Positions 16,896-25,370 of a stretch of DNA of 64,000 nucleotides are shown here, piece after piece; the first letter of the stretch is position 1; the number at the start of each line of letters is the position of its first letter. A program made the position numbers and the translations under genes. Location: NCBI RefSeq assembly GCF_003002815.1, contig NZ_PVTF01000001.1, positions 1,178,001-1,242,000 of the forward strand. Direction: 5' to 3'. Below the pieces are notes generated by a model. It saw only the letters and a program-made list of their open reading frames with translations, was not told the DNA's origin and searched no databases. Source of the DNA: Umezawaea tangerina. GTDB taxonomy: Bacteria > Actinomycetota > Actinomycetes > Mycobacteriales > Pseudonocardiaceae.

Positions 16896-17551
16896 CGCTG
16901 GTGCTGGTGGCCCACGGGACGCGGGATCCGCGCGGGGCGGAAGTGGTGGAGGAGATCGCGGCGCTGGTGCGGGCGCGGTTGGGGGACGTGGGGGTCGAGG
17001 TCGCCTACGCGGACGTGCGGGGGCCGGACGTGGCCTCGGTCCTGCGGGGGATCGCGGGTGGTGCGGTGGTGGTGCCGGCCTTTTTGGCGGCCGGGTACCA
17101 CGTGAGGGTGGACGTGCCGGGGCAGGTGGTCGCCAGCGGACATCCGGACGTGGTGGTCACGGAGCCGATCGGGGCGGCGTTGGTGCCGGTGCTGCGGGAG
17201 AGGCTGAAGGAGGCGGGGTGGCGGCCGGGGGACGCGGTGGTGCTGGGTGCCGCGGGGTCGTCGGACGCGAGGGCGTTGGGGGACGTGGAGACGGTGGGGA
17301 GGGCGTTGGGGGCCGAGGTGGGGTACGTGGCCACCGCTGCGCCGTCGGTGGGGGACGTGGTGGCGGGGTTGAAGGCGTTGGGGCGGAGGGTGGCGGTGGC
17401 GTCGTGGTTGTTGGCGCCGGGGGTGTTCCAGGGGAGGTTGGAAGGGGTGGGGGCGGATGTGGTGGCGGGGCCTATAGGGGCGCATTCGCGGGTGGTGGAG
17501 GCGGTGCTGTTGAGGTATTACGAGGCTCGGTGTTTTTTGCAGGTGGCTTGA
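16892..17551 (+). CDS. Sirohydrochlorin chelatase (CbiX/SirB-like)
   Basis: 219 aa, GTG overlapping the nnaR stop. Two CbiX-like halves: LVLVAHGTRDPRG with the metal-site His at residue 8, and VPAFLAAGYHVRVDVP with a second His; the second half is more degenerate. It inserts iron into sirohydrochlorin to make sirohaem for NirB, which explains its place as last gene of the nitrite operon. The coding strand is unusually rich in GGG, GTG and TTG codons, especially in the last 300 bases. Confidence 0.85.
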   Translation: MTLVLVAHGTRDPRGAEVVEEIAALVRARLGDVGVEVAYADVRGPDVASVLRGIAGGAVVVPAFLAAGYHVRVDVPGQVVASGHPDVVVTEPIGAALVPVLRERLKEAGWRPGDAVVLGAAGSSDARALGDVETVGRALGAEVGYVATAAPSVGDVVAGLKALGRRVAVASWLLAPGVFQGRLEGVGADVVAGPIGAHSRVVEAVLLRYYEARCFLQVA

Positions 17552-17568
17552 GGGTGTGGGTTTTGTTG

Positions 17569-17590
17569 GTGTGTGTGTGTGTGTGTGTGT
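17569..17590 (+). repeat. GT dinucleotide run
   Basis: Eleven GT units lie 18 bp after the sirohydrochlorin chelatase stop, followed by GGGTTTTGTTTTGGGTTTTT. Such runs are rare in this GC-rich sequence. It may act with the T-runs in transcription stop, or be slippage-prone DNA. No function is shown. Confidence 0.85.
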
Positions 17591-17689
17591 GGGTTTTGTT
17601 TTGGGTTTTTTGTCTGTGGTGAAGTTTGGTCTTCTCGCCTGTGGCGGAGTCTTGTTTCGGAGGCCCTACCTTTGGTGAAGTCCGGCTCC

Positions 17690-17995
17690 CGGCCGTCCCA
17701 CCCCGCGAGTCTGGCTCTCGACCCTCCCACCCCTGGGAAGCCCGGCCCCCGGCGCGCGATTGTCTCAATGCCCGATCTTCGTTGTCAAGACGATAAAGCC
17801 ATCTTGACAACGAAGATCGGGCAGGAGGGCGCTGTGGATCGGGGGCAGAGGGGAAGTCTGGCTTCGCCAGCATCGGCTTCGCCGACTCAAGCATCCTCGC
17901 TGCGCGTCGGACAAGGCCCCAGGCGCTTCGCGCCGGATGCGCGCTGGCGGGCTGCGCCCAATGTGTGTGGGGTGCTCGTTGTGCGTTGGGCCTAG
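17690..17995 (-). repeat. Convergent-junction repeat element, copy 2 (inverted relative to copies 1 and 3)
   Basis: It lies in the 454 bp gap between the 3' ends of the chelatase gene and the alkyltransferase-like gene; no gene is supported there. Perfect 22 bp inverted repeat, 17769-17790 against 17802-17823, core TTGTCAAGA / TCTTGACAA. The left flank has GATTGTCTCAATG and the right flank GGAGGGCGCTGTGGATCGGG, then GGGGAAGTCTGGCTTCGCCA, all matching copy 1 in reverse. Further right, about 95 bp (17893-17990) closely matches the reverse complement of 48723-48820 in copy 3. Read in its own direction the loop is similar to those of copies 1 and 3. Confidence 0.85.
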
Positions 17996-18005
17996 AGGCG
18001 TCCCG

Positions 18006-18335
18006 TTAGAAGAGGGTGGGGGTGTTGTCTTCTTCTTGGGGTTTTACTGCTTCTTCCCAGCGGTAGGTGTGGAGGTTGATTTTGCCGTTGGTGGAGGGGA
18101 CGCCTTCTTCTTCGAGCAGGCGTAGTTGTTCTTCGGCGATGTGGGGGGCGCAGGTGCCGTTGGCGCGGAGGACTCGGTGCCAGGGGAGGGAGGTGTGGTC
18201 GGTGTTGAGGAGGTGGCCGACCAGTTTTGCGGTGGGGGCGTGGGAGAGGTCGGCTATGTCGCCGTAGGTGGCTACGCGGCCGGCGGGGATTTTTCTGATG
18301 GTGTCGCGGATCATCTCGTGCAGCAGCTCGTCCAC
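18006..18335 (-). CDS. Alkyltransferase-like (ATL) DNA repair protein
   Basis: 109 aa from GTG 18335 (VDELLHEMIRDTIRKIPAGRV...); longer upstream reading is low-complexity and unlikely. MGMT-like DNA-binding domain: GRVATYGDIADLSH, TAKLVGHLLN, then LPWHRVLRANG. The catalytic PCHR of O6-alkylguanine transferases is PWHR here, with Trp replacing Cys, so it cannot accept alkyl groups. ATL proteins bind alkylated guanine and hand it to nucleotide excision repair. Next to adnAB this is the order I recall for mycobacterial Rv3204. Confidence 0.88.
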   Translation of the reverse strand: MDELLHEMIRDTIRKIPAGRVATYGDIADLSHAPTAKLVGHLLNTDHTSLPWHRVLRANGTCAPHIAEEQLRLLEEEGVPSTNGKINLHTYRWEEAVKPQEEDNTPTLF

Positions 18336-18357
18336 GGGACAAGTCTGGCAGTTGGAA

Positions 18358-18402
18358 CTCCGGTGACCGGGCGGGGTCGGGGTCACTGCCCGGCCACCGG
18401 AG
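18358..18402. promoter_or_regulatory. Hairpin between divergent ATL and adnA genes
   Basis: CTCCGGTGACCGGGC (18358-18372) pairs with GCCCGGCCACCGGAG (18388-18402), 14 of 15 bases, over a 15 nt loop. Both genes point away from it, so it is more likely a shared operator or 5' leader structure than a terminator. The rest of the 281 bp gap shows no clear -35/-10 pair. Confidence 0.5.
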
Positions 18403-18616
18403 GAGACGGGGTGTGTGGGATCAAAATGGCCTAGACCACTGTGGGTGTCAAGATCTTCGGGGGTTTCTGTCGTCGCTGGTCCGGTGGTTGTGGGGTGTTC
18501 GGGCTTTCTCCGTCCTTTTCCTTCTTCTTTGTCACCGGGAGTGAGGTGGGGGCGACGCTGGGCCACCCGGCGGGTGCTCCCTCGTCTTGTCGGTGCAACG
18601 TGGTTCCATCACACCC

Positions 18617-21600
18617 GTGGTTTCCAACTCCTCACCCCTGCTGGTGCGCCGGTCGCCGGAGGACCGGCCCCGTCCGCAGTGGGACGAGTCGGCTCGGCGG
18701 GTGTTCGGGCACGGGGCGGGGTTCCTGCGGGTGTTGGGTGGGCCGGGGACGGGGAAGACCACGTTGTTGGCCGAGGTGGCGGCTGAGCGGGTGCTGCGGG
18801 GTGGGGCGGATCCGGAGAGCGTGCTGGTGCTGACGGCGAACCGGCAGGCGGCGGAGGCGATGCGGGCGCGGGTGACCCGGTTGCTGACCCGTGAGGCCGA
18901 GTCGGGTGAGGCGGTGTTGCGCACGGTGCGCGAGCCGCTGGTGCGCACGGTGCACTCGTACGCGTTCGCGGTGCTGCGCGCGCGGGCGGTGCTGGCGGGG
19001 GACCCGCCGCCGCGGCTGCTGTCCGGGCCGGAGCAGGACGCGCTGGTGCGGGAGCTGCTGGCCGGTGACGTGGAGGACGGGGCGTGGAACTGGCCGGAGC
19101 GGTTGCGGCCCGCGATCGGGCTGCCGGGGTTCACGGCGGAGCTGAGGGACTTGCTGCTGCGGGCGACCGAGCGGGGGCTGGGGCCGGAGGACCTGGTCGA
19201 GCTGGGGCGCCAGCAGGGGCGGGAGGAGTGGGTGGCGGCGGGGCTGTTCGGGCGGCAGTACGAGGAGGTGCTGCTGCTGATGGGCGGCGACTCCTCGCCG
19301 TCGATGGCGCCCGCGCTGGACGCCGCCGAGCTGGTCGACAGCGCGCTGCTGGCGTTCGACGAGGACCCGGAGCTGCTGGAGGCCGAACGGCGGCGGGTGC
19401 GGCACCTGTTCGTCGACGACGCCCAGCACCTCGACCCGCAGCAGTACGCGCTGCTGGAGCGGATCGGCTCGACGGCGGAGGAGTTCCTGCTCGCGGGTGA
19501 CCCGGACCAGGCGATCTTCTCCTTCCGCGGCGCCGATCCCGCGCTGCTGGCGGAGGCCGACCCGCACGAGCGGGCCACGGTCGTGCTGAGCCAGGGCCAC
19601 CGGATGACGCCGGAGGTGCGCGCGGCCGTGCACGGGCTCGCGGCCCGGCTGCCGGGGCACTCGCCCGCCCGCGAGGTGCTGGGCGCGGGTGGTGAGGGCA
19701 CCGTGCAGGTGCGGCTGCTGGCGTCGGCCGCGCAGGAGGCGAGCTGGGTCGCCGACCAGCTGCGCCGCGCGCACCTCATCGACGAGGTGCCCTGGTCGGA
19801 GATGGCGGTGATCGCGCGGTCGGCGACCAGGGCGCTGCCGGTGCTGCAACGGGCGCTGCTCGCGGCCGGGGTGCCGGTGGCGGTGCCGGGGGACGAGCTG
19901 CCGCTGGCCCAGCAGCCCGCCGTGCGGCCGCTGCTGGCCGTGCTGCGCTGCGCCGCGGTGCCGGGCAGCCTGGACGAGGACACGGCGGCGATGCTGCTGT
20001 CGTCCGCGCTGGGCGGCGCGGACCCGTTGGCGCTGCGCCGGTTGCGGCGCGGTCTGCGCAGGCTGGAGATGGCCGCGGGCGGCGACCGGCCCAGCGGGCA
20101 GCTGCTGGTCGAGGTGATCGAGTCGAACGACCGGCTGGCCGCGCTGGAGGACGCCGAGGCGATGCCCGCGCGCCGGGTCGCGAACCTGATCAGCGGTGCC
20201 CGCAAGGACATCGCGGCCGCGCGCAGCGTCGAGGTCGTGCTGTGGAACCTGTGGCAGGGCTGCGGGCTGGAGAACCGCTGGGTGAACCAGTCGTCGCGGC
20301 GCGGCACGGTCGGCATGCAGGCCGACCGGGACCTGGACGCCGTCGTCGGCCTGTTCGAGGCGGCCGCGAAGTACGTCGACCGGCTGCCCGGCTCCACCGT
20401 GGAGGGCTTCGCGGACTACCTTGCGGCGCAACGGATCGCGGGCGACTCGCTGGCCGCGTCCGCCCCGGTCGGCGAGGCCGTCGCGGTGCTGACCGCGCAC
20501 GCCGCCGCCGGTCGCGAGTGGACGGTCGTGGCGATCCCCGGCGTGCAGGAGGGCAGCTGGCCGGACCTGAGGCTGCGCGGGTCGCTGCTCGGCGTCGAGC
20601 GGATGGTCGACCTGGTCGGCGGGATGGACCCGGCGGACAAGGTGTCCGCGGTGGCGCCGCTGCTGGCCGAGGAGCGCAGGCTGCTGCTGGTCGCGGCCAG
20701 CCGGGCCCGCCGGACGCTGATGGTGAGCGCGGTGCGCGGCGAGGACGAGCAGCCCTCGCGGTTCCTGGACGAGCTGGACGACCTGACCACGGACGCCGTG
20801 GAGCGGCCGACGTTCACCCCCGAACGCGGGCTCGTGCTGGCCGAGCTGGTCGGCGAGCTGCGCCGGGTGCTGTGCGACGACGACACCGAACCGGACCGGC
20901 GGCAGCGCGCCGCCGTGCAGCTGGCCCGGCTCGCCGAGGCCGGTGTGCCCGGCGCGCACCCGGACTCCTGGTACGGCCTGCCGGAGGTGTCCACGGGCGT
21001 CCCGCTGTGGACCGAGGAGCACACGGTCAGCGTGTCCCCGTCGACCATCGAGGTGCTCGCCAAGTGCCCGCTGCGCTGGGTCGTCGAACGCCACGGCGGC
21101 CAGGACCCGGCCGAGCTGGCCTCGGTCACCGGCACGCTCGTGCACGCGCTGGCGCAGGCCGCGGCCAGCGGCGCGGACGAGAAGGAGCTGCGGGTCAGGC
21201 TGGACGAGGCGTGGACGGCCGTCGACGCGGGCGCGCCCTGGTTCTCCCGGCGCGAGCGCATCCGGGTCGAGAAGATGCTCGACACGTTCCTGGACTGGCT
21301 GGTCGGCAGCCGCGGGCAGCTCACCCAGGTCGCCGTCGAGGAGGAGATGCTCGTCGACGTCCCCAAGCTGGAGGGCGGCCCGTCGCTGAAGGTCCGCGGC
21401 CGGGTGGACCGGCTGGAGACCGACGCCGACGGCCGCCCCGTCGTGGTGGACCTCAAGACCGGCAAGCAGCCCGTGTCGCGCGACGACGCCGAGGCCCACC
21501 CGCAGCTCGCCGTCTACCAGCTCGCGACCGCGCTCGGCGGCTTCACCCACCTCGGCCTCGCCACCGAGCCGGGCGGCGCCCGGCTGCTGTACGTGGCGAA

Positions 21601-21805
21601 GGAGGACAAGAAGACCGGAGCCGTCGAACGGGCCCAGGCCCCGCTCGACGAGCAGGGCGTCCGCGTCTGGCTGGAGGCCGTGCAGGACGCCGCCGGCTCC
21701 AGCGTCGGCCCGCGCTACCAGGCACGGGAGAACTCCGACTGCGACCGCTGCCCCGCGCGCACGACCTGCCCGGTGCACTCGTCGGGCAGACAGGTGGGAC
21801 AGTGA
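18617..21805 (+). CDS. adnA: AdnA: subunit of AdnAB helicase-nuclease
   Basis: 1062 aa from GTG 18617; a TTG at 18587 is in frame but neither has a strong ribosome site. UvrD-like SF1 motor: Walker A LGGPGTGKTT (about 40-49), Walker B region HLFVDDAQHLDP with DDAQ rather than DEYQ, GDPDQAIFSFRGA, LSQGHRM. C-terminal RecB-family nuclease: VRGRVDRLE, VVVDLKTGKQ. Four Cys (AKCPLRW, then DCDRCPARTTCPVH) form the AddB-like [4Fe-4S] pattern. AdnAB resects double-strand breaks in mycobacteria. Followed after 31 bp by adnB. Confidence 0.9.
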   Translation: MVSNSSPLLVRRSPEDRPRPQWDESARRVFGHGAGFLRVLGGPGTGKTTLLAEVAAERVLRGGADPESVLVLTANRQAAEAMRARVTRLLTREAESGEAVLRTVREPLVRTVHSYAFAVLRARAVLAGDPPPRLLSGPEQDALVRELLAGDVEDGAWNWPERLRPAIGLPGFTAELRDLLLRATERGLGPEDLVELGRQQGREEWVAAGLFGRQYEEVLLLMGGDSSPSMAPALDAAELVDSALLAFDEDPELLEAERRRVRHLFVDDAQHLDPQQYALLERIGSTAEEFLLAGDPDQAIFSFRGADPALLAEADPHERATVVLSQGHRMTPEVRAAVHGLAARLPGHSPAREVLGAGGEGTVQVRLLASAAQEASWVADQLRRAHLIDEVPWSEMAVIARSATRALPVLQRALLAAGVPVAVPGDELPLAQQPAVRPLLAVLRCAAVPGSLDEDTAAMLLSSALGGADPLALRRLRRGLRRLEMAAGGDRPSGQLLVEVIESNDRLAALEDAEAMPARRVANLISGARKDIAAARSVEVVLWNLWQGCGLENRWVNQSSRRGTVGMQADRDLDAVVGLFEAAAKYVDRLPGSTVEGFADYLAAQRIAGDSLAASAPVGEAVAVLTAHAAAGREWTVVAIPGVQEGSWPDLRLRGSLLGVERMVDLVGGMDPADKVSAVAPLLAEERRLLLVAASRARRTLMVSAVRGEDEQPSRFLDELDDLTTDAVERPTFTPERGLVLAELVGELRRVLCDDDTEPDRRQRAAVQLARLAEAGVPGAHPDSWYGLPEVSTGVPLWTEEHTVSVSPSTIEVLAKCPLRWVVERHGGQDPAELASVTGTLVHALAQAAASGADEKELRVRLDEAWTAVDAGAPWFSRRERIRVEKMLDTFLDWLVGSRGQLTQVAVEEEMLVDVPKLEGGPSLKVRGRVDRLETDADGRPVVVDLKTGKQPVSRDDAEAHPQLAVYQLATALGGFTHLGLATEPGGARLLYVAKEDKKTGAVERAQAPLDEQGVRVWLEAVQDAAGSSVGPRYQARENSDCDRCPARTTCPVHSSGRQVGQ

Positions 21806-21836
21806 CGTCCGTGGACGTCGACCGCCGGGTTCTGGC

Positions 21837-24800
21837 ATGAGCTTCGCCAGCCCGTTCGAGGTCGCCACCGCGCTGGGGCTGCCCAAGCCGACGGCCGAGC
21901 AGGCGGCGGTCGTGGCGGCGCCGATCGAGCCCGCGCTGGTCGTGGCGGGCGCGGGCGCGGGCAAGACCGAGACGATGGCCGCCCGCGTGGTGTGGCTGGT
22001 CGCGAACGGCATCGTGACCCCGGACCAGGTGCTCGGGCTGACGTTCACCCGCAAGGCCGCCCGGCAGCTCGCCGAGCGCATCCGGCTGCGGCTGCGCAGG
22101 CTCGCCGGGTCGGGGCTGCTCGACGAGCTGGACCCCAGCGGCGAGCGGCGGGCGGCGGTGCTGACGGCCGAGCCGGTCGTGCTGACCTACCACGCGTACG
22201 CGGGCAGGCTGGTGACCGAGCACGGGCTGCGGCTGCCGGTCGAACCGGGCGTGCGGCTGCTGACCGAGACGTCGTCGTGGCAGCTCGCGCACCGGGTGGT
22301 GTCGACGTGGACCGAGGACCTGGACACCGACAAGATCCCCGCGACCGTCACCGGGTACCTGCTGGCGCTCGCAGGCGAGCTGGGGGAGCACCTGGTGAGG
22401 CCGGAGGCGCTGCGGGAGCACGCCGACCGGCTGGTCGCGGTCATCGAGAACGCGCCGAAGACCAAGCGGCAGAAGGACGGCCTGCCGGAGAAGCTGCGCG
22501 ACATCATCGCGGCGCAACGCCTGCGGGTGAACCTGCTGCCCCTGCTGGAGGCCTACCAGCAGCGCAAGCGGCGTGAGGCGGCGATGGACTTCGCCGACCA
22601 GATGAGCCTCGCCGCCCGGCTCGCCAGCGAGCACCCGGAGGTCGCGCAGGGCGAGCGCGAGCGGTACGGGGCGGTGCTGCTCGACGAGTACCAGGACACC
22701 GGGCACGCGCAGCGCGTGCTGCTGCGGTCGCTGTTCGGGCGGGGCGAGCCGATGCCGGTCACCTCGGTCGGCGACCCGGCGCAGGCCATCTACGGGTGGC
22801 GCGGGGCGAGCGCGGCGAACCTGCCCCGGTTCACCACGGACTTCCCCGGCCCGGAGGGCAGACCGGCCACCCGGTACGGGCTGCTGACCAGCTTCCGCAA
22901 CCCGCCCGAGGTGCTGACCCTGGCCAACGCCGTGTCCGGGCCGCTGCGCGACGCCGGCCTGGAGGTCGACGAACTGCGGGCGCGCGACGGCGCCGGGCCC
23001 GGTGACGTGCGGCTGGCGCTGCTGCCGGACGTGCGCCAGGAGCTGGACTGGCTGGCCGACTCCGTCGCGCGGCAGTGGCAGGAGCACCTGGACGAGAACG
23101 ACACCCCGCCCACGGCCGCGGTGCTGGTGCGCCGCCGGGCGGACATGGGGGCCATCGCGGCCGCGCTGCGCGAACGCGGGCTGCCGGTCGAGGTCGTCGG
23201 GCTCGGCGGCCTGCTGGACGAGCCCGAGGTGCGCGACCTGACGTCCGCGCTGCGCGTGCTGGTGAACCCGCTGGCGGGCACGGCCGCGGCCCGGCTGCTG
23301 ACCGGGTCCCGGTGGCGGGTGGCGGCGTTCGACCTCGCCGCCCTGTGGCAGCGGGCCCGCGAGCTGGCGGGCGCGCCGAGCCGCCAGTCCGTGGTGGACG
23401 ACCCGCTGTCGGTGCTGGCGGACGCGCTGCCGGGCGAGCACGCCGAACAGGCCGGGCTGGCCGACGCCTTGGACGACCCCGGTGACCCGGCGGCGTACTC
23501 GCCCGAGGGCTACCGGCGGATCCGCAGGCTCGGCGGCGAGCTGGCGGCGTTGCGGCGCAGGCTGGACCAGCCGCTGTCGGAGCTGGTCGCCGACGTCGAG
23601 CGGACGCTGCTGCTGGACATCGAGTCGATGGCCAGGCCCGGCGGGGTCGGCCGCGCGCACCTGGACGCGTTCGCCGACGTCGTCTCGGACTTCGCCGCCG
23701 CGAGCCCGTCCGCGACGCTGCCGTCGCTGCTGGACTACCTCTACACCGCCGAGCACGCCGAGGACGGCCTGGAGCCCGGCGAGGTCGAGGTCGCCGAGAA
23801 CCGGGTGCAGATCCTGACCATGCACTCCGCCAAGGGCCTGGAGTGGCACATCGTCGCCGTGCCGCACGTCGTGAAGGACGTGTTCCCCGGCCGCCGCAAG
23901 ACGTCGTGCTGGCTCAAGGCCGTCGCCGAGCTGCCCGCCGACCTGCGCGGCGACGCCGCCGACCTGCCGACGCTGCGGATCCCGCGGGGCAGCGACCGCA
24001 AGGAGGTCGAGGTCGCGCTCGACCTGCACGCCGAGGAGTTCGAGGAGCGGCGGCTGATCGAGGAGCGGCGGCTGCTCTACGTGGCGCTGACCAGGTCCGA
24101 GCACAGCCTGCTGGTCTCCGGGCACTGGTGGGGCGAGACGGGCGAGAAGGTGAAGGGCCCGTCGCCGTTCCTGGTCGAGATCCACGAGCTGTTCAAGACC
24201 GCCGAGGACCCGCCCGGCGAGATCGTCACGTGGTCGGGCCCGCCGACCGACGACGAGGCCAACCCGCTGTCCAGCGAGGTCAAGACGGCCCAGTGGCCCG
24301 CCGACCCGCTGGGGAGGCGGCGGCAGGCGGTCGTCGACGGCGCGGAGATGGTGCTGGCCGCGCTGGACCTGCGGGCGCGGGCGTCGGCCCGGCCCGTCGA
24401 GGTCCCCGAGGAGCTGCCCGAGGACTTGGCGGGGCTGGTGGAGCCGCCCGAGGACGAACCGGACTACGAGCCGCCGGAGGACGAGCCGGAACCGCACGAC
24501 GACCTGGCTGGGCTGGAGGAGCCGCCGGAGGACGAGTGGGACGAGCCCGCCTCCGTCATCGAGCCGGTCCCGGAGCCGGTGGTCGAGCCGGTCGCCGAAC
24601 CGCTGGTGGAGCCGGTCGTGGGGCAGGCCGTGGAGTCGCTTGTCGACGAGGAGGTGCCCCCGGAGGACGAGGACGACCTCGACCCCGAGGGCTGGTCGCG
24701 AGACGTGGACGTGCTGCTCGCCGAACGCGCGGCGGCGGCGAACCGGCGCGAGCAGGTCACCATGCCGGGGCACCTGTCGGTCAGCCAGCTCGTCGAGCTC

Positions 24801-25370
24801 GCCGCCGACCCCGACCAGCTGGCCCGCAGGCTGCGCCGCCCGCTGCCGTTCCCGCCCAACCCGATGGCCCGCCGCGGCACCGCGTTCCACACGTGGCTGG
24901 AGAAGCGGTTCGGCGCGAGCAGGCTGCTGGACCTCGACGAGCTGCCCGGTGCCGCCGACGACGGCGCGGCCCCGGACACCGAGCTGGAACGGCTCCAGCG
25001 GGCGTTCCTGGCCAGCGAGTGGGCCGACCGGATGCCGCACGACGTCGAGGTGCCGTTCGAGGCGGAGGTCGACGGGATGTCCGTGCGCGGCCGGATGGAC
25101 GCGGTGTTCGCGGACCCGGACGGCGGCTGGACGGTCGTGGACTGGAAGACCGGTGCGGTGCCGGACGCGGACAAGCTCCCGGCGCTGTCCGTGCAGCTGG
25201 CGGCCTACCGGCTGGCCTGGGCGGCGCTCGCGGGCGCCGAGGTGCAGAGCGTGCGGGCGGCGTTCCACTACGTGCAGCACGACCACACGCTGCGACCGAC
25301 CGACCTGCTGGACGCGGAGGGCCTGAGGGCCCTCATCCGCTCGGTGCCCGACCGAACGGCTAGGAGGTGA
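21837..25370 (+). CDS. adnB: AdnB: subunit of AdnAB helicase-nuclease
   Basis: 1177 aa. SF1A motor with Walker A VAGAGAGKTET (36-46), GLTFTRKAA, LLDEYQDT, GDPAQAIYGWRGA, LLTSFRNP, LTMHSAKGLEW. The C-terminal RecB-like nuclease has RRGTAFHTWLE, VRGRMDAVF and VVDWKTG with the active Asp and Lys. No [4Fe-4S] Cys set is seen, unlike AdnA. Between motor and nuclease (about 850-960) lies a long acidic, proline-rich linker with EPPEDE repeats. Its 3' end overlaps the convergent gene by 11 bp. Confidence 0.92.
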   Translation: MSFASPFEVATALGLPKPTAEQAAVVAAPIEPALVVAGAGAGKTETMAARVVWLVANGIVTPDQVLGLTFTRKAARQLAERIRLRLRRLAGSGLLDELDPSGERRAAVLTAEPVVLTYHAYAGRLVTEHGLRLPVEPGVRLLTETSSWQLAHRVVSTWTEDLDTDKIPATVTGYLLALAGELGEHLVRPEALREHADRLVAVIENAPKTKRQKDGLPEKLRDIIAAQRLRVNLLPLLEAYQQRKRREAAMDFADQMSLAARLASEHPEVAQGERERYGAVLLDEYQDTGHAQRVLLRSLFGRGEPMPVTSVGDPAQAIYGWRGASAANLPRFTTDFPGPEGRPATRYGLLTSFRNPPEVLTLANAVSGPLRDAGLEVDELRARDGAGPGDVRLALLPDVRQELDWLADSVARQWQEHLDENDTPPTAAVLVRRRADMGAIAAALRERGLPVEVVGLGGLLDEPEVRDLTSALRVLVNPLAGTAAARLLTGSRWRVAAFDLAALWQRARELAGAPSRQSVVDDPLSVLADALPGEHAEQAGLADALDDPGDPAAYSPEGYRRIRRLGGELAALRRRLDQPLSELVADVERTLLLDIESMARPGGVGRAHLDAFADVVSDFAAASPSATLPSLLDYLYTAEHAEDGLEPGEVEVAENRVQILTMHSAKGLEWHIVAVPHVVKDVFPGRRKTSCWLKAVAELPADLRGDAADLPTLRIPRGSDRKEVEVALDLHAEEFEERRLIEERRLLYVALTRSEHSLLVSGHWWGETGEKVKGPSPFLVEIHELFKTAEDPPGEIVTWSGPPTDDEANPLSSEVKTAQWPADPLGRRRQAVVDGAEMVLAALDLRARASARPVEVPEELPEDLAGLVEPPEDEPDYEPPEDEPEPHDDLAGLEEPPEDEWDEPASVIEPVPEPVVEPVAEPLVEPVVGQAVESLVDEEVPPEDEDDLDPEGWSRDVDVLLAERAAAANRREQVTMPGHLSVSQLVELAADPDQLARRLRRPLPFPPNPMARRGTAFHTWLEKRFGASRLLDLDELPGAADDGAAPDTELERLQRAFLASEWADRMPHDVEVPFEAEVDGMSVRGRMDAVFADPDGGWTVVDWKTGAVPDADKLPALSVQLAAYRLAWAALAGAEVQSVRAAFHYVQHDHTLRPTDLLDAEGLRALIRSVPDRTARR

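Noticed and set aside
18006-18335. Active O6-alkylguanine methyltransferase
   Set aside because: The acceptor Cys of PCHR is Trp here, so it is an alkyltransferase-like protein.
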